64,000 nt of DNA. Source: Mesorhizobium sp. LSHC420B00 (GTDB taxonomy: Bacteria; Pseudomonadota; Alphaproteobacteria; Rhizobiales; Rhizobiaceae). The position numbers and the translations under genes were made by a program. The stretch lies in contig NZ_AYVY01000001.1 of assembly GCF_000503055.1 (NCBI RefSeq), positions 235,592 through 299,591 of the forward strand, in the 5' to 3' direction. The notes below the pieces were generated by a model. It searched no databases and had not been told where the DNA came from. It was given only the letters and a program-made list of their open reading frames with translations. Each line of letters starts with the position of its first letter. Position 1 is the stretch's first letter. This document shows, in pieces, positions 52,263 to 62,168 of the stretch.

Positions 52263-53270
52263 TCAGCCGGCGCGGAACATGGCGCAGTCGCAGGGATGGT
52301 CGAGCATCTCCTGCAATTCGCCGTCGAGATGCATCAGCGTCACTGAGGCGCCGGCCATTTCGAGCGAGGTGCAATAATTGCCGACCCAGGTCGCGTGGAC
52401 GGAAACGCCGATGTCGTCGAGCCTCTGCTTGACCCGCCGGTTCATGATGTAGAGCTCCATCAGCGGCGTCGAACCGAGCGAATTGACCAGCACGGCGACC
52501 TTGTCGCTGCGCGTCGGCGCCATTTCGTCGAGGATCTTGTCCAGCATCTCGTCGGTGATCTCGTCGGCCGTCTTTAGTTTTCCGCGTGCGATGCCCGGCT
52601 CGCCATGGATGCCCATGCCGATCTCCATCTCGTCCGGTCCGATTTCGAAATTCGGCCGGCGGGTCTGCGGCAGCGAACAGGGCGAAAGCGCCACGCCCAT
52701 AGTGAAGGTCTGATCGTTGGCCTTCCTGGCGATACGCTCGCATTCATCGAATGTCAGCATCCGGTCGCATGCGGCACCGACAGCCTTGAAGATGAAGAAA
52801 TTGCCGGCGACGCCGCGCCGCTTCTGTCTCTGGTCGCGCGGCGCCGAGGCGACATCGTCGGTGGTCAGAACGGTGCGCACTTCGATGTTGTCCATTGCCG
52901 CTATTTCGGCGGCCATGTCGAAATTCATCACGTCGCCGGCATAGTTGCCGTACATGAATAGCACGCCAGCACCGCCGCTGGCCGCCTTGGCGCATTCAAG
53001 AATCGGGTCCGGCGGCGGCGAGGCAAAAACGTTGCCGATCGCGGCCGCGTCGGCAAGCCCCTTGCCGACGAAGCCGAGGAAGGTCGGCTCGTGGCCCGAG
53101 CCACCACCGATGACGAGGCCGACCTTGCCGGGGCGTGGCCCGTCGCGGGCGACGATGGAGCGGGGGCTGCCGTCCGCACGTCTGAGATGGCGCGGATGCG
53201 CGGCCAGAATGCCCTCCAGCATCTCGTCGACGGAGCGGTTGCCGTCATTGATGATCTTCTTGGTCTGCAC
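52263..53270 (-). CDS. dhaK: Dihydroxyacetone/ketose kinase substrate-binding subunit DhaK
   Basis: A 335-residue substrate-binding subunit that holds the ketose covalently through a His. GLVIGGGSGHEPTFLGFVGKGLADAAAIGNVFASP, MYGNYAGDVMNFDMA and the nucleophile motif GIHGEPG are intact. GGGAGG abuts an ATG at 53276 directly (no spacing) but is 6 bases from the GTG at 53270, so GTG is the probable start, giving MQTKKIINDGN as in E. coli DhaK. It follows ribH2 by 69 bp on the same strand. In this locus erythrulose is as likely a substrate as dihydroxyacetone. Confidence 0.9.
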   Translation of the reverse strand: MQTKKIINDGNRSVDEMLEGILAAHPRHLRRADGSPRSIVARDGPRPGKVGLVIGGGSGHEPTFLGFVGKGLADAAAIGNVFASPPPDPILECAKAASGGAGVLFMYGNYAGDVMNFDMAAEIAAMDNIEVRTVLTTDDVASAPRDQRQKRRGVAGNFFIFKAVGAACDRMLTFDECERIARKANDQTFTMGVALSPCSLPQTRRPNFEIGPDEMEIGMGIHGEPGIARGKLKTADEITDEMLDKILDEMAPTRSDKVAVLVNSLGSTPLMELYIMNRRVKQRLDDIGVSVHATWVGNYCTSLEMAGASVTLMHLDGELQEMLDHPCDCAMFRAG

Positions 53271-53339
53271 CGGCATCCTCCCTGGTTTTCGTGAGATACT
53301 ACAGCGCCTTACCGGGATTTCCACCCGGCGGCGGAGATT

Positions 53340-54072
<733 letters not shown>

Positions 54073-54163
54073 CCACCGACGTCGTCGCGGATGGCGCAGA
54101 AATGGCCATCCGTTCCGACTTGGTCACCCTTGAGGGCGAGGGAGGCGCTGATACGTCGCAGCG

Positions 54164-56182
54164 TCAAATGGCGATCACGGGCAAGGCAGGCAGCACCTTG
54201 TCCAAGGTGATGGGAAATTCACGCACACGCACTCCGGTCGCGTTGTAAATGGCGTTGGCGACGGCAGCCCCCGCACCGCAGACGCCGAGCTCGCCGAGAC
54301 CCTTCGCGCCAAGTGGATTGGCCTTGTCGTCATCTTCCTCGAGGAAGACGACTTCCATCTCGGGGACGTCGCCATTGACCGGGACGTGATATTCGGCAAG
54401 ATCGTGATTGACGAAGTGGCCATAGCGCGGATCGAGCACCGTCTGCTCCATCAGCGCCGCACCGATCCCCCAGGTCATGCCGCCGATGATTTGCGAGCGT
54501 GCAGTCTTGGGGTTGAGGATACGGCCCGCGCCGACCACAGTCAGCATCCGGCGCATGCGGATTTCACCGGTGTCGCAATCGACAGCGACCTTGGCGAAAT
54601 GCGCTCCGTACGAATGCTGCGAATAAGTCTTGTACGACTCGGTGGTGGCGCCTGCGGCTACGGAGCCTTCGGCCTCGAACCCGTCGGGAGCGATCCTCCC
54701 GATGAGATCGGCCAGGCTCGCCGATCGCTGGCCGATCCTGACCTCGCTGTCGGCAAAGTTTGCCTCGGTGGCGTTCGCGCCGCGCAACGGTGACGCTTCG
54801 CTCGACTGCGCCGCGTCCAGGATCCGTCCTTTGAGGGCGTTGCACGCATTATACAGGGCCGAACCCGCGCTCGCCGCGCCCCAGGACCCGCCGGAGCCGG
54901 CGGTACGCGGGAAGCGGCTGTCGCCGAGCTCCACCTTGACGGACGAGATCGGCACGCCGAGGCTCTCGGCAGCAATCTGGGTCAGGATCGTATAGGTGCC
55001 GGTCCCAATGTCGGTCATGTCGAGCCGCGCCGTCACCCGACCGTCCCGGTCGATCGCAACCCGCGCCGTCGCCGCGCCGATGTAGTTCGGACGGATCGCC
55101 GCCGCCATGCCGTAGCCGATGAGCTTCCGGCCCTCCCGGGTGCGGCCCGGTGTCGGGTTTCTCCGCTCCCAACCGAAACGGCGGGCGCCTTCCTCCATGC
55201 AGGCGACGAGATTGCGGGTGGAGAACGGCACTTCGCGCTCGGGATCCTGAGCCGGTTCGTTGCGGATCCTGAGTTCGATCGGGTCCAGGCCGACCCGCTC
55301 GGCGAGCTCATCCACTGCGCATTCGAAAGCCAGCATGCCGGGCGCTTCGCCCGGCGAGCGCATCCATTCGCCGCGGTTGATGTCCAGCGGAACCAGGCGA
55401 TGGCGGGTGAGACGGTTCGGCGCCGCATAGAGCGAGCGCGGGATGCGAAGCGTGCTGGCGACGCCGGCCCGGAAGTTCGCGAGGGTCTGCGCCGATGTAC
55501 GGATCGTCAGCTCGTTGCCTGACCAGGCGGCGAGCGTCGCATGCGGCTCCATCGGATTGTGATGTTCGAAGGGGGTCCGGTAAGCGGCATCGATCTTGAT
55601 CGGCGCCGTCGCAAAGGCGCGCTCGAAGTCGCCGACCACGCTGTCGGTCTCGAAGCCGGCATTGGTCCGCTTTGGCGCGTAGGAGTCGGCGATATGTCCC
55701 GGTAGATCGTAGAGGCCCGGCTCCTCGTCGTAGCGCACTCTGATGAGGCCCGCAGCAGCGCGTGCCGCCTCGAATGTCTCCGCAACGACCAGCGCGACCG
55801 GCTCGTCGCAATACCGCACCCGATCGCTGTTGAGCGCGGGCCGGGCGCGGGTGAAGACCTCCGGCACCGTCGGCGTGACCGCCGGGCCGAAATCCGGCTG
55901 GGCCGGCGCATTGCGGTGCGTCATGACGAGCAGCACTGCCGGCGCCCGTTCGGCTTCGGTCGTGTCGATCTCGGCGATGCGGCCCTTGGCGACGGCGGCG
56001 CCGAGAATGTAGCCATAGGCTGTACCATCCAGCTCATTCTCGTAAGCGTATGTGGCGCCGCCCGTCACTTTGAGCGGACCGTCGATGCGGTCGATCGGCC
56101 TCCCGATGATGCCAGCACCGGGACGCGGTTTCACTCTTGAATGGGTGGCGGAGCCGGGCAGTCCGGGTATGGTCTCGTTCAT
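54164..56182 (-). CDS. Xanthine dehydrogenase-family molybdopterin subunit (PaoC-like) with apparent internal deletion
   Basis: A 672-residue molybdenum-cofactor subunit of a PaoABC-type aldehyde oxidase. N-terminal ALDH_XDH_C-like domain (IGRPIDRIDGPLKVTGGATYAYE) is intact, as are MRSPGEAPGMLAFECAVDELAERVGLDPIELRIRNEP, GTGTYTILTQIAAESLGV and the catalytic Glu block AKGLGELGVCG near the end. The chain jumps from NFRAGVASTLRIP directly to RSLYAAPNRLTRHRLVPLD near residue 247 (DNA about 55440). In the family some 75-80 residues, with the GGGFGGK cofactor motif, lie here, and normal length is about 730-750. The frame is kept, so a shortened protein would be made, but probably without activity. 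NTF2-like and paoB genes precede it. Confidence 0.85.
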   Translation of the reverse strand: MNETIPGLPGSATHSRVKPRPGAGIIGRPIDRIDGPLKVTGGATYAYENELDGTAYGYILGAAVAKGRIAEIDTTEAERAPAVLLVMTHRNAPAQPDFGPAVTPTVPEVFTRARPALNSDRVRYCDEPVALVVAETFEAARAAAGLIRVRYDEEPGLYDLPGHIADSYAPKRTNAGFETDSVVGDFERAFATAPIKIDAAYRTPFEHHNPMEPHATLAAWSGNELTIRTSAQTLANFRAGVASTLRIPRSLYAAPNRLTRHRLVPLDINRGEWMRSPGEAPGMLAFECAVDELAERVGLDPIELRIRNEPAQDPEREVPFSTRNLVACMEEGARRFGWERRNPTPGRTREGRKLIGYGMAAAIRPNYIGAATARVAIDRDGRVTARLDMTDIGTGTYTILTQIAAESLGVPISSVKVELGDSRFPRTAGSGGSWGAASAGSALYNACNALKGRILDAAQSSEASPLRGANATEANFADSEVRIGQRSASLADLIGRIAPDGFEAEGSVAAGATTESYKTYSQHSYGAHFAKVAVDCDTGEIRMRRMLTVVGAGRILNPKTARSQIIGGMTWGIGAALMEQTVLDPRYGHFVNHDLAEYHVPVNGDVPEMEVVFLEEDDDKANPLGAKGLGELGVCGAGAAVANAIYNATGVRVREFPITLDKVLPALPVIAI

Positions 56183-56280
56183 AAGTCACCTAAAGATTTT
56201 CATTTGGAGTTCGGAAGCATCGAGGCCGCGACGACGCCTCTTTCCTCGCACCTTCATGTTCGTCGCGCAGCGGCCGGAGC

Positions 56281-56751
56281 TCACGCGGCGATCTCGCCGA
56301 AATACTCGCGAAACTCGACCAGCTTCCCTGTCGGGCCGGCGCGCATGAAGATCGCATGCAGGCCAGTGTAGGGCGCGCCGCTGATTGTCCCGCTCCCGCG
56401 ATCGCAGACGATGACCCAGTCGGCGGCGAAGAGCTTGAGATCGACGGTCGATTTCGTGATCCTGTTTCCTTGCGCTTGATGCGCGGCGGTCCAGGCTGCG
56501 AGTGCCGGCTTGCCGTCTGGCGGTCCGTGTCGGCCTCGTTGCTCGCCGACAGGGAATTGGAAGGTCATCGTCTCATCGCAACAATCAAGGAATGCCGTCC
56601 AGTCGCCGGAGGCCCAGCCGGCAAAGAAGGCGTCGACGGCGGCCTCGAGCACGTGACGAGCTCCCGGGTCGGATGTGGCGCCCCAAGCTGCGGCGGCAGA
56701 AACAAAAAGGCCGCCACCCGCGGCGGCAACGGCGCGTCGCGTGAGTTTCAT
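56281..56751 (-). CDS. Exported NTF2/SnoaL-like protein within the aldehyde oxidase operon
   Basis: A 156-residue protein. Residues 1-25 form an export signal with a twin Arg (LTRRAVAAAGGGLFVSAAAAWGA), probably Tat. The rest is a SnoaL/NTF2-like alpha+beta barrel (VDAFFAGWASGDWTAFLDCCDETMTFQFPVGE; LVEFREYFGEIAA). Such proteins act as isomerases, hydratases or ligand binders. It sits between paoB (70-bp gap) and paoC (98-bp gap), where standard pao operons have nothing. Tat export matches that of the oxidase, so a periplasmic accessory or partner function is plausible. Confidence 0.82.
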   Translation of the reverse strand: MKLTRRAVAAAGGGLFVSAAAAWGATSDPGARHVLEAAVDAFFAGWASGDWTAFLDCCDETMTFQFPVGEQRGRHGPPDGKPALAAWTAAHQAQGNRITKSTVDLKLFAADWVIVCDRGSGTISGAPYTGLHAIFMRAGPTGKLVEFREYFGEIAA

Positions 56752-56821
56752 ATCGATCTCCTGCTCGTCGCCTGCATCTGGGAACCGCTGTTCGGGTCGT
56801 CGTCTCTGTCATCGTGTCGCC

Positions 56822-57808
56822 TCACGCACTCTCGACGGCAGCAGCGAGTGTGTGCCGCACCGTTCGTTTCGCCAGCGGGATCTTGAAGTCATTGGCGCCA
56901 TGCCCAACGGCTCCGGCGAGCGCGGCTTCGGCAGCGTCGGTAAAGGTATCGTCGGACGCCGCTGCGCCTGCCAGCCCGCGCTCCGCCTCCGTCGCGCGCC
57001 AGGGTTTCGCTGCCACGCCGCCCATGGCGATCCGAGCGCTTCGGATACGATCGCCGCTTTTTTCGACGATTGCTGCCACCGACACCAGCGCGAAGGCGTA
57101 GGAAGCTCGGTCGCGCACTTTGCGGTAAAGCTGCCGGCCGGGTGGTGGCGGCGGCAGGGTAACCGCGACGACCATTTCGCCGTGGCCGAGCACGGTCTCC
57201 ACATGGGGCATCGTCTCGGGCAATCGATGGAAATTGCCGATCGGGATCGTGCGGGTCTCGCCGCCGGGCGAAACGGTCTCGATCCTGGCGTCGAGCCCGG
57301 ACATGGCGACCGCCATGTCCGAAGGATGGACCGCGATGCAGGCTTCGCTCGCGCCCAGTACAGCGTGCATGCGGTTGAAGCCTTGAAGCGCCGCGCAGCC
57401 CGAACCCGGCTGGCGCTTGTCGCAGGGCATGTTGCGGTCGTAGAAGTAGGGGCAGCGCGTGCGTTGCAGGAGATTGCCGCTGGTCGAGGCCTTGTTGCGT
57501 ATCTGGCCGGACGCTCCCGCCAGCAGCGCTTGTGTGAGCATCGGATAGCGGGACCTCACCCGCGGGTCGGCGGCAAGATCGCTGTTGCGGACCTGGGCGC
57601 CGACCCGAAGCCCGCCTTCTGCCGTCTCCTCGATCCGATCAAGCGGCAGCCGGCTGATGTCGACGAGATGCGCTGGGCGCTCGATATCGAGCTTCATCAG
57701 GTCGAGCAGGTTGGTGCCGCCGCTGATGAACTTGGCGTCCGGCCGGGCCGCGACCGCGGCGGCCGCCTGCTGGGCACTCGTTGCACGTTCATAAGTGAAG
57801 GACTGCAT
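56822..57808 (-). CDS. FAD-binding subunit of aldehyde oxidase (PaoB-like)
   Basis: A 328-residue FAD-binding subunit of the xanthine dehydrogenase family. The FAD motifs [16 protein letters not shown] and [23 protein letters not shown] are present. The Cys cluster [24 protein letters not shown] matches the extra [4Fe-4S] site known from E. coli PaoB, pointing to PaoABC rather than a CO- or xanthine dehydrogenase. Follows paoA with a 3-bp gap; electrons pass from molybdenum through the iron-sulfur clusters to FAD. Confidence 0.93.
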   Translation of the reverse strand: MQSFTYERATSAQQAAAAVAARPDAKFISGGTNLLDLMKLDIERPAHLVDISRLPLDRIEETAEGGLRVGAQVRNSDLAADPRVRSRYPMLTQALLAGASGQIRNKASTSGNLLQRTRCPYFYDRNMPCDKRQPGSGCAALQGFNRMHAVLGASEACIAVHPSDMAVAMSGLDARIETVSPGGETRTIPIGNFHRLPETMPHVETVLGHGEMVVAVTLPPPPPGRQLYRKVRDRASYAFALVSVAAIVEKSGDRIRSARIAMGGVAAKPWRATEAERGLAGAAASDDTFTDAAEAALAGAVGHGANDFKIPLAKRTVRHTLAAAVESA

Positions 57809-57811
57809 TGC

Positions 57812-58471
57812 TCATGCCTCCTCTGCCGCGTCGCGGATTGCAGCGACGATGTTCGGATAAGCGGCACAACGGCAGATGTTGCCGCTCATCCGCTCGCGGA
57901 TCTCGGCATCGCTGAGAGCGACGGAAGCCGCTGCCACGTCGGCGCTCGCATGGCTCGGCCAGCCGGCCTTGGCTTCGCCCAGCATACCGACCGCCGAGCA
58001 GATCTGGCCTGGCGTACAGTAGCCGCACTGGAAACCGTCGCGGGCGACGAAGGCGGCCTGCACCGGATGCAGCCGGTCACCCTCGGCAAGGCCCTCGACC
58101 GTGGTGATCTCGTCGCCATCATGCATTGCGGCAAGCGTCAGGCAGGAATTGATCCGGCGTCCATCGACAAGCACCGTGCATGCGCCACACTGGCCGTGAT
58201 CGCAGCCCTTCTTCGAGCCGGTGAGGCCGAGATGGTTGCGCAGGGCATCGAGCAGCGTCGTCCGCGGGTCGAGTTCGACGGCAAGGTCCTTCGCGTTGAT
58301 CCGCAACGATATCGGCATCGTCGGTACCGGCGTGCCAGATGCCGTCGCCGTGACGGTGTCGGCCGGCTCGGCGCCGACCGGTATCCCGGTAGCCAGGAGC
58401 ACCCCGGTCGCCACCCCGCCCTCCAACACGGTTCGACGCGTTGGCCCCCTCCTGTTGTCTGTTTTGGCCAT
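57812..58471 (-). CDS. [2Fe-2S] subunit of aldehyde oxidase with Tat signal (PaoA-like)
   Basis: A 219-residue iron-sulfur subunit. Residues 1-35 contain the twin-arginine signal RRTVLEGGVATGVLLATG, so the complex is exported folded to the periplasm, as E. coli PaoABC is. The plant-type cluster GCDHGQCGACTVL...SCL and the C-terminal helical-bundle cluster CGYCTPGQ...CRC are complete. ATG at 58471 has GGGAG upstream; the frame extends to 58510, but the extra residues precede the Tat signal. First gene of the operon paoA-paoB-NTF2-paoC. Confidence 0.93.
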   Translation of the reverse strand: MAKTDNRRGPTRRTVLEGGVATGVLLATGIPVGAEPADTVTATASGTPVPTMPISLRINAKDLAVELDPRTTLLDALRNHLGLTGSKKGCDHGQCGACTVLVDGRRINSCLTLAAMHDGDEITTVEGLAEGDRLHPVQAAFVARDGFQCGYCTPGQICSAVGMLGEAKAGWPSHASADVAAASVALSDAEIRERMSGNICRCAAYPNIVAAIRDAAEEA

Positions 58472-58602
58472 GCAAGATCTCCCAGTCGCAATGAAGGACG
58501 CAGACGGCAATTTGACCCCGACAGCGGACCCTCGGGTTCGGTCATCGACACTGGAGGTGGGGGCGCACGCAGCGGCTTTCTTTCAAGAAACCGGCGGCAC
58601 TA

Positions 58603-59508
58603 TCAGGATTCTGGAGAAGAATTCACCCGATAGGCACGAGGCGTCATGCCCCTGAGACGCCGGAACGTCGTGGTGAAGTGGCTCTGGCTTGAAAAGCCGA
58701 GCCGAAAGGCAATGGTACTGATCGACAAACCCGTTTCGCGCAACAGTGCCTCCGCTCGCCGCACCCGTTCCTCGATTACATAGGCATAGGGGGCAAGACC
58801 GGTCGTCGCCTTGAAGCGCCGCGCAAAACTGTCGACGGCCAAGTCGGCGACAGCTGCAAGCTCGCTTAGCGAAATGTCGGAATTCATACGTGCATCGATA
58901 TAATCCCGAACTCGACCAAGTGCTCGGCGGCTGAGACAGCCGTGACGTACGAGCGGCTGTTGCTCGCGGCTCAGGTTGGCCACGCGGAGGCTGACGAGGG
59001 CCACCAGATGCTCGACATAGGCAGTGTCCGGCTTGTGACCGAGGGCCATCTCGTCGCGAAGCGAACTCAGCAGCGTGGCGACGACCGCGTCCTTCTTGTT
59101 TACCAGTATCGGCAGGTTCCTCAGGCGTTCGCATCCGGGAAGCCCGATATCGGAATCGATCCACAGGGCTGAATAGGAGAGGTTTACATCGCGATAGAAG
59201 CCCTGTCGCTCCGCGCCTGCCGGGACGAAGGTGAGGGCTCCGGGATGATCCATTCCGTCGTAGAGGGATCTTGCCTCGTGCCGGATAGACGTATGGGACG
59301 TGCCGCCTTCTTCGGTCAGCACGATCAGATGATGAGGGGCTGTCCAGCGGAGCTCCGCCTCCCGGCACGCCCACCGCCGGTTGTCGAAAACGATCGAGGA
59401 GCTGACCCATGACGCGGTTTGCAGGGGCTCCGACTTTTCCTCCTGGCTCCGAACCCGTCCGTCACCAAGCAGCGGTCTGAATGACATCGCGGCATCCCGC
59501 TGGTTCAC
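58603..59508 (-). CDS. AraC-family transcriptional regulator
   Basis: A 301-residue regulator. The N-terminal half (about 35-190) is a cupin-like sensing region (LIVLTEEGGTSHTSIRHEARSLYDGMDHPGALTFVPAG). The C-terminal 100 residues hold two HTHs: ISLSELAAVADLAVDSFARRFKATTGLAPYAYV and LSISTIAFRLGFSSQSHFTTTFRRLRGMTPRAYR. It is upstream of paoA on the same strand, 131 bp away, so it is the likely activator of the aldehyde oxidase operon, responding to an aldehyde or aromatic compound (inference). ATG at 59487 is an alternative start. Confidence 0.9.
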   Translation of the reverse strand: MNQRDAAMSFRPLLGDGRVRSQEEKSEPLQTASWVSSSIVFDNRRWACREAELRWTAPHHLIVLTEEGGTSHTSIRHEARSLYDGMDHPGALTFVPAGAERQGFYRDVNLSYSALWIDSDIGLPGCERLRNLPILVNKKDAVVATLLSSLRDEMALGHKPDTAYVEHLVALVSLRVANLSREQQPLVRHGCLSRRALGRVRDYIDARMNSDISLSELAAVADLAVDSFARRFKATTGLAPYAYVIEERVRRAEALLRETGLSISTIAFRLGFSSQSHFTTTFRRLRGMTPRAYRVNSSPES

Positions 59509-59670
59509 TCGCCGAGCCGTGGTCAGCCCCGGCTTGAGCGTTGCGCCGCCCCGCCGCTACGCATACGACCGTCCATCTGGGACAGGCAACGGACGTTTTT
59601 AACCGCGCCGTGTTCAAGAAATCGTGAGATCAGGCAAAATCCAGGGCTCCTCCTGGCACTCCAAAGCGGA

Positions 59671-60765
59671 TCATCCGCGCTCGGGAAACATCGCCTTCAG
59701 GCCTTCGCGCGAGGCCGTGGCGACGCCGCGTTCGGTGATCAAGCCGGTGACCAGCCGCGCCGGCGTCACGTCGAAGGCAGGGTTGGCCGCCGGCGTGGCT
59801 TCCGGCGACACGCGGACCTGGGCAATCTCGCCGGAAGCGGTCTTGCCCCAGACCAGCGAGACCTCGTCGGGCGAACGCTGCTCGATCGGGATTTCGGCCA
59901 ACCCGTCCCCCACCGTCCAGTCGATCGTCGGCGACGGCAGCGCGACATAGAACGGCACGTCGTTGTCCGCGGCGGCCAGTGCCTTGAGATAGGTACCGAT
60001 CTTGTTGCAGACATCGCCGTCGGCGGTGGTCCTGTCGGTGCCGACGACGACCATGTCGACCTGGCCGCGCTGCATCAGATGGCCGCCGGCATTGTCGACG
60101 ATCAGCGTGTGCGGCACGCCGTGGCCGGCCATCTCCCAGGCGGTCAATTGGGCGCCCTGGTTGCGCGGTCGCGTTTCGTCGACATAGACGTGGACTGGAA
60201 TGCCGGCTTCCGTCGCCAGATAGATCGGCGCGGTGGCGGTGCCGTAGTCGACGGTGGCCAGCCAGCCGGCGTTGCAGTGGGTCAGGATATTGACCGGTTC
60301 GCCCGGCTGCTTGCGCGCCGCGATCGTCTTGATGATTTCGAGCCCATGGGCGCCGATGGCGCGGTTGAGGCCGACATCCTCGTCGGCGATCTCGCCGGCA
60401 CGCCGATAGGCGGCTGCGGCACGTTCTGCCAGGGGAAGCGCCAGCAGGAAGCGCTGCATTTCATTCAGCGCCCACCGCAAATTGATCGCCGTCGGGCGCG
60501 TTTCGTGCAGGGTTGCCCAGACGGCGTCGAGCGCCGCATCCGACGGATCGTCGGCCATCTGCATGGCGACGCCATAGGCGGCAGTGACGCCGATCAGCGG
60601 CGCCCCGCGCACCCACATGTCGCGGATTGCCGTGGCGATGCCGGCGACGGTATCGATCTTTTCGATGCGGAAATCATGCGGCAGCCAGCGCTGGTCAATG
60701 ATCTCCACCGAACGCCCGTCGTCACTCGGCCAGATCGTGCGGTAGTGGCGGTCACCGACGTTCAA
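59671..60765 (-). CDS. mtnA: Methylthioribose-1-phosphate isomerase MtnA
   Basis: A 364-residue cytosolic isomerase of the eIF2B-like family, making 5-methylthioribulose 1-phosphate from the ribose form in methionine salvage. The catalytic Cys is in [20 protein letters not shown], the substrate loop is [17 protein letters not shown], and the catalytic Asp lies in [17 protein letters not shown]. Length is standard. ATG overlaps the mtnK stop by 4 bp (ATGA). No mtnB, C or D genes are within view, so the later salvage steps must be elsewhere. Confidence 0.96.
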   Translation of the reverse strand: MNVGDRHYRTIWPSDDGRSVEIIDQRWLPHDFRIEKIDTVAGIATAIRDMWVRGAPLIGVTAAYGVAMQMADDPSDAALDAVWATLHETRPTAINLRWALNEMQRFLLALPLAERAAAAYRRAGEIADEDVGLNRAIGAHGLEIIKTIAARKQPGEPVNILTHCNAGWLATVDYGTATAPIYLATEAGIPVHVYVDETRPRNQGAQLTAWEMAGHGVPHTLIVDNAGGHLMQRGQVDMVVVGTDRTTADGDVCNKIGTYLKALAAADNDVPFYVALPSPTIDWTVGDGLAEIPIEQRSPDEVSLVWGKTASGEIAQVRVSPEATPAANPAFDVTPARLVTGLITERGVATASREGLKAMFPERG

Positions 60766-62033
60766 ATCCTGCTCTCCCGTTCGATCAGCGCGGCCAATTG
60801 GTTGACCTCGTCGATGCTGTGGATCTGGCGCCGGTTGACGGCGAGGTGACGGCCGAATTTCAGCGCCTTTGCCTCACATCTGGCGCGCAGATCCTGATCG
60901 GCAATGGTCTCGAAATCGGCATTGTGGGCAAGTCCGAGAATTCGCCGGTGAACCTCGACGCCGGCAAAGCCGAGCAGATCGGTCCAGATCGAATGCAGCA
61001 TGTGGTCGAGCGCCTGCTCGGCGCCAAGCCTGTCGCCCTGATCCTCGAACAGGCTCTTCTGGTAGAGCATGCCGTCACGCTCGGTTCGCCACAGATGCGA
61101 GAACTCGGCGCGGAATGCCGACCATGTATCGACCGTGACGTCGAGCAGATAGGCGCGCATGGCGTCGCGCTTGCCATTCTGCTCATGGCCGCGCTGCGAG
61201 AAGAACGCCATCCAGAAATTGGCGAGCAGCATGCCAACATCGAAGGCGATCGGGCCGTAGAAGGCGAATTCGGGGTCGATCATCCGTGTTTCGGTGTCGG
61301 TGACCATGATCGAGCCGGAATGCAGGTCGCCATGCAGCAGCGTCTCGGCATTGGCGGCGAAGAGGTGCTTCATCCGCTGCGCCTCGACCTTGAGGTCGCG
61401 GTCGGCGCGCAGTTCGGCGACAATGCCATCGAGCTGCGGGCTGGTGTGCCGGTTCATCTTAGCATCGAAATACGGGTCCGAGAAAACCAGGTTCTCGGTG
61501 ATGTCACAGAGTTCGACATTGTCGGCGAACAGCGCCAGATCGGCCTTGCGGTCCTTGGTCGCCATGCTGAGGTCGGAGCCGCGAAACAGCGTGCGGGCCA
61601 TGAACAGGCCGATGTCTTTCGCGATGTTAGGCAGTTGCCGGCCCTCGATCAGCGCCCGCCGCAGGATAATGTGCGGCGACAGATATTCCATGATGATCAG
61701 CGCCTGGCCTTCGTCGAAGTGATAGATATCAGGCACGGAACCCGGCGCCCGCGCCTGTTGCCGCGTCAGCGCATGATATTCGAATAAGGAGCGTTTCAAC
61801 GGCAGCGGCCAGCTGTCGCCGACCAGCCGGACGTAGGGCAGGGCCTGCTTGACCACGGCCGCACCCTCAGCACCCTCGACAATGAACACCAGGTTCAGAT
61901 TGCCGTCGCCGACTTCACGGACCTTCCAGCGGCTCGTATCCTTGCCGATCTGCGAACACAGGGCCCCGTTGGCACGGAGACGGCCCGCCAGTGTCTCGAC
62001 CGACAGTGCTTCGAACGGCGATTTCCCAGTCAT
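60762..62033 (-). CDS. mtnK: Methylthioribose kinase MtnK
   Basis: A 423-residue kinase of the aminoglycoside phosphotransferase-like fold that phosphorylates 5-methylthioribose at C1. NLNLVFIV forms the nucleotide loop, [13 protein letters not shown] the catalytic loop and [17 protein letters not shown] the metal-binding segment, as in Bacillus MtnK. ATG 62033 has GGGAGGTGAGG upstream and gives the family length; the frame is open to 62108. It diverges from an Rbs-type ABC importer over a perfect inverted repeat. Confidence 0.95.
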   Translation of the reverse strand: MTGKSPFEALSVETLAGRLRANGALCSQIGKDTSRWKVREVGDGNLNLVFIVEGAEGAAVVKQALPYVRLVGDSWPLPLKRSLFEYHALTRQQARAPGSVPDIYHFDEGQALIIMEYLSPHIILRRALIEGRQLPNIAKDIGLFMARTLFRGSDLSMATKDRKADLALFADNVELCDITENLVFSDPYFDAKMNRHTSPQLDGIVAELRADRDLKVEAQRMKHLFAANAETLLHGDLHSGSIMVTDTETRMIDPEFAFYGPIAFDVGMLLANFWMAFFSQRGHEQNGKRDAMRAYLLDVTVDTWSAFRAEFSHLWRTERDGMLYQKSLFEDQGDRLGAEQALDHMLHSIWTDLLGFAGVEVHRRILGLAHNADFETIADQDLRARCEAKALKFGRHLAVNRRQIHSIDEVNQLAALIERESRI

Positions 62034-62104
62034 CCTCACCTCCCGCTTATGTGCTCCGATGATAGCGGAGCCATGGCGGTCGGGCCAAGCTAGGAAGCCC
62101 GCTA

Positions 62105-62131
62105 GCAATTGTCAATCGTGTTGACAATTGC
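62105..62131. promoter_or_regulatory. Perfect 11+5+11 bp inverted repeat between mtnK and the sugar importer
   Basis: GCAATTGTCAA (62105-62115), a 5-bp spacer, then TTGACAATTGC (62121-62131), with no mismatch. Each arm contains a TTGACA hexamer reading outward, so the repeat probably covers the -35 regions of both divergent promoters. One repressor dimer could switch the kinase/isomerase and the importer together. No regulator gene is within the visible part of the locus. Confidence 0.8.
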
Positions 62132-62168
62132 CGATATAGCCCATAGCGTCACGGTCAGGGAGGAACGA

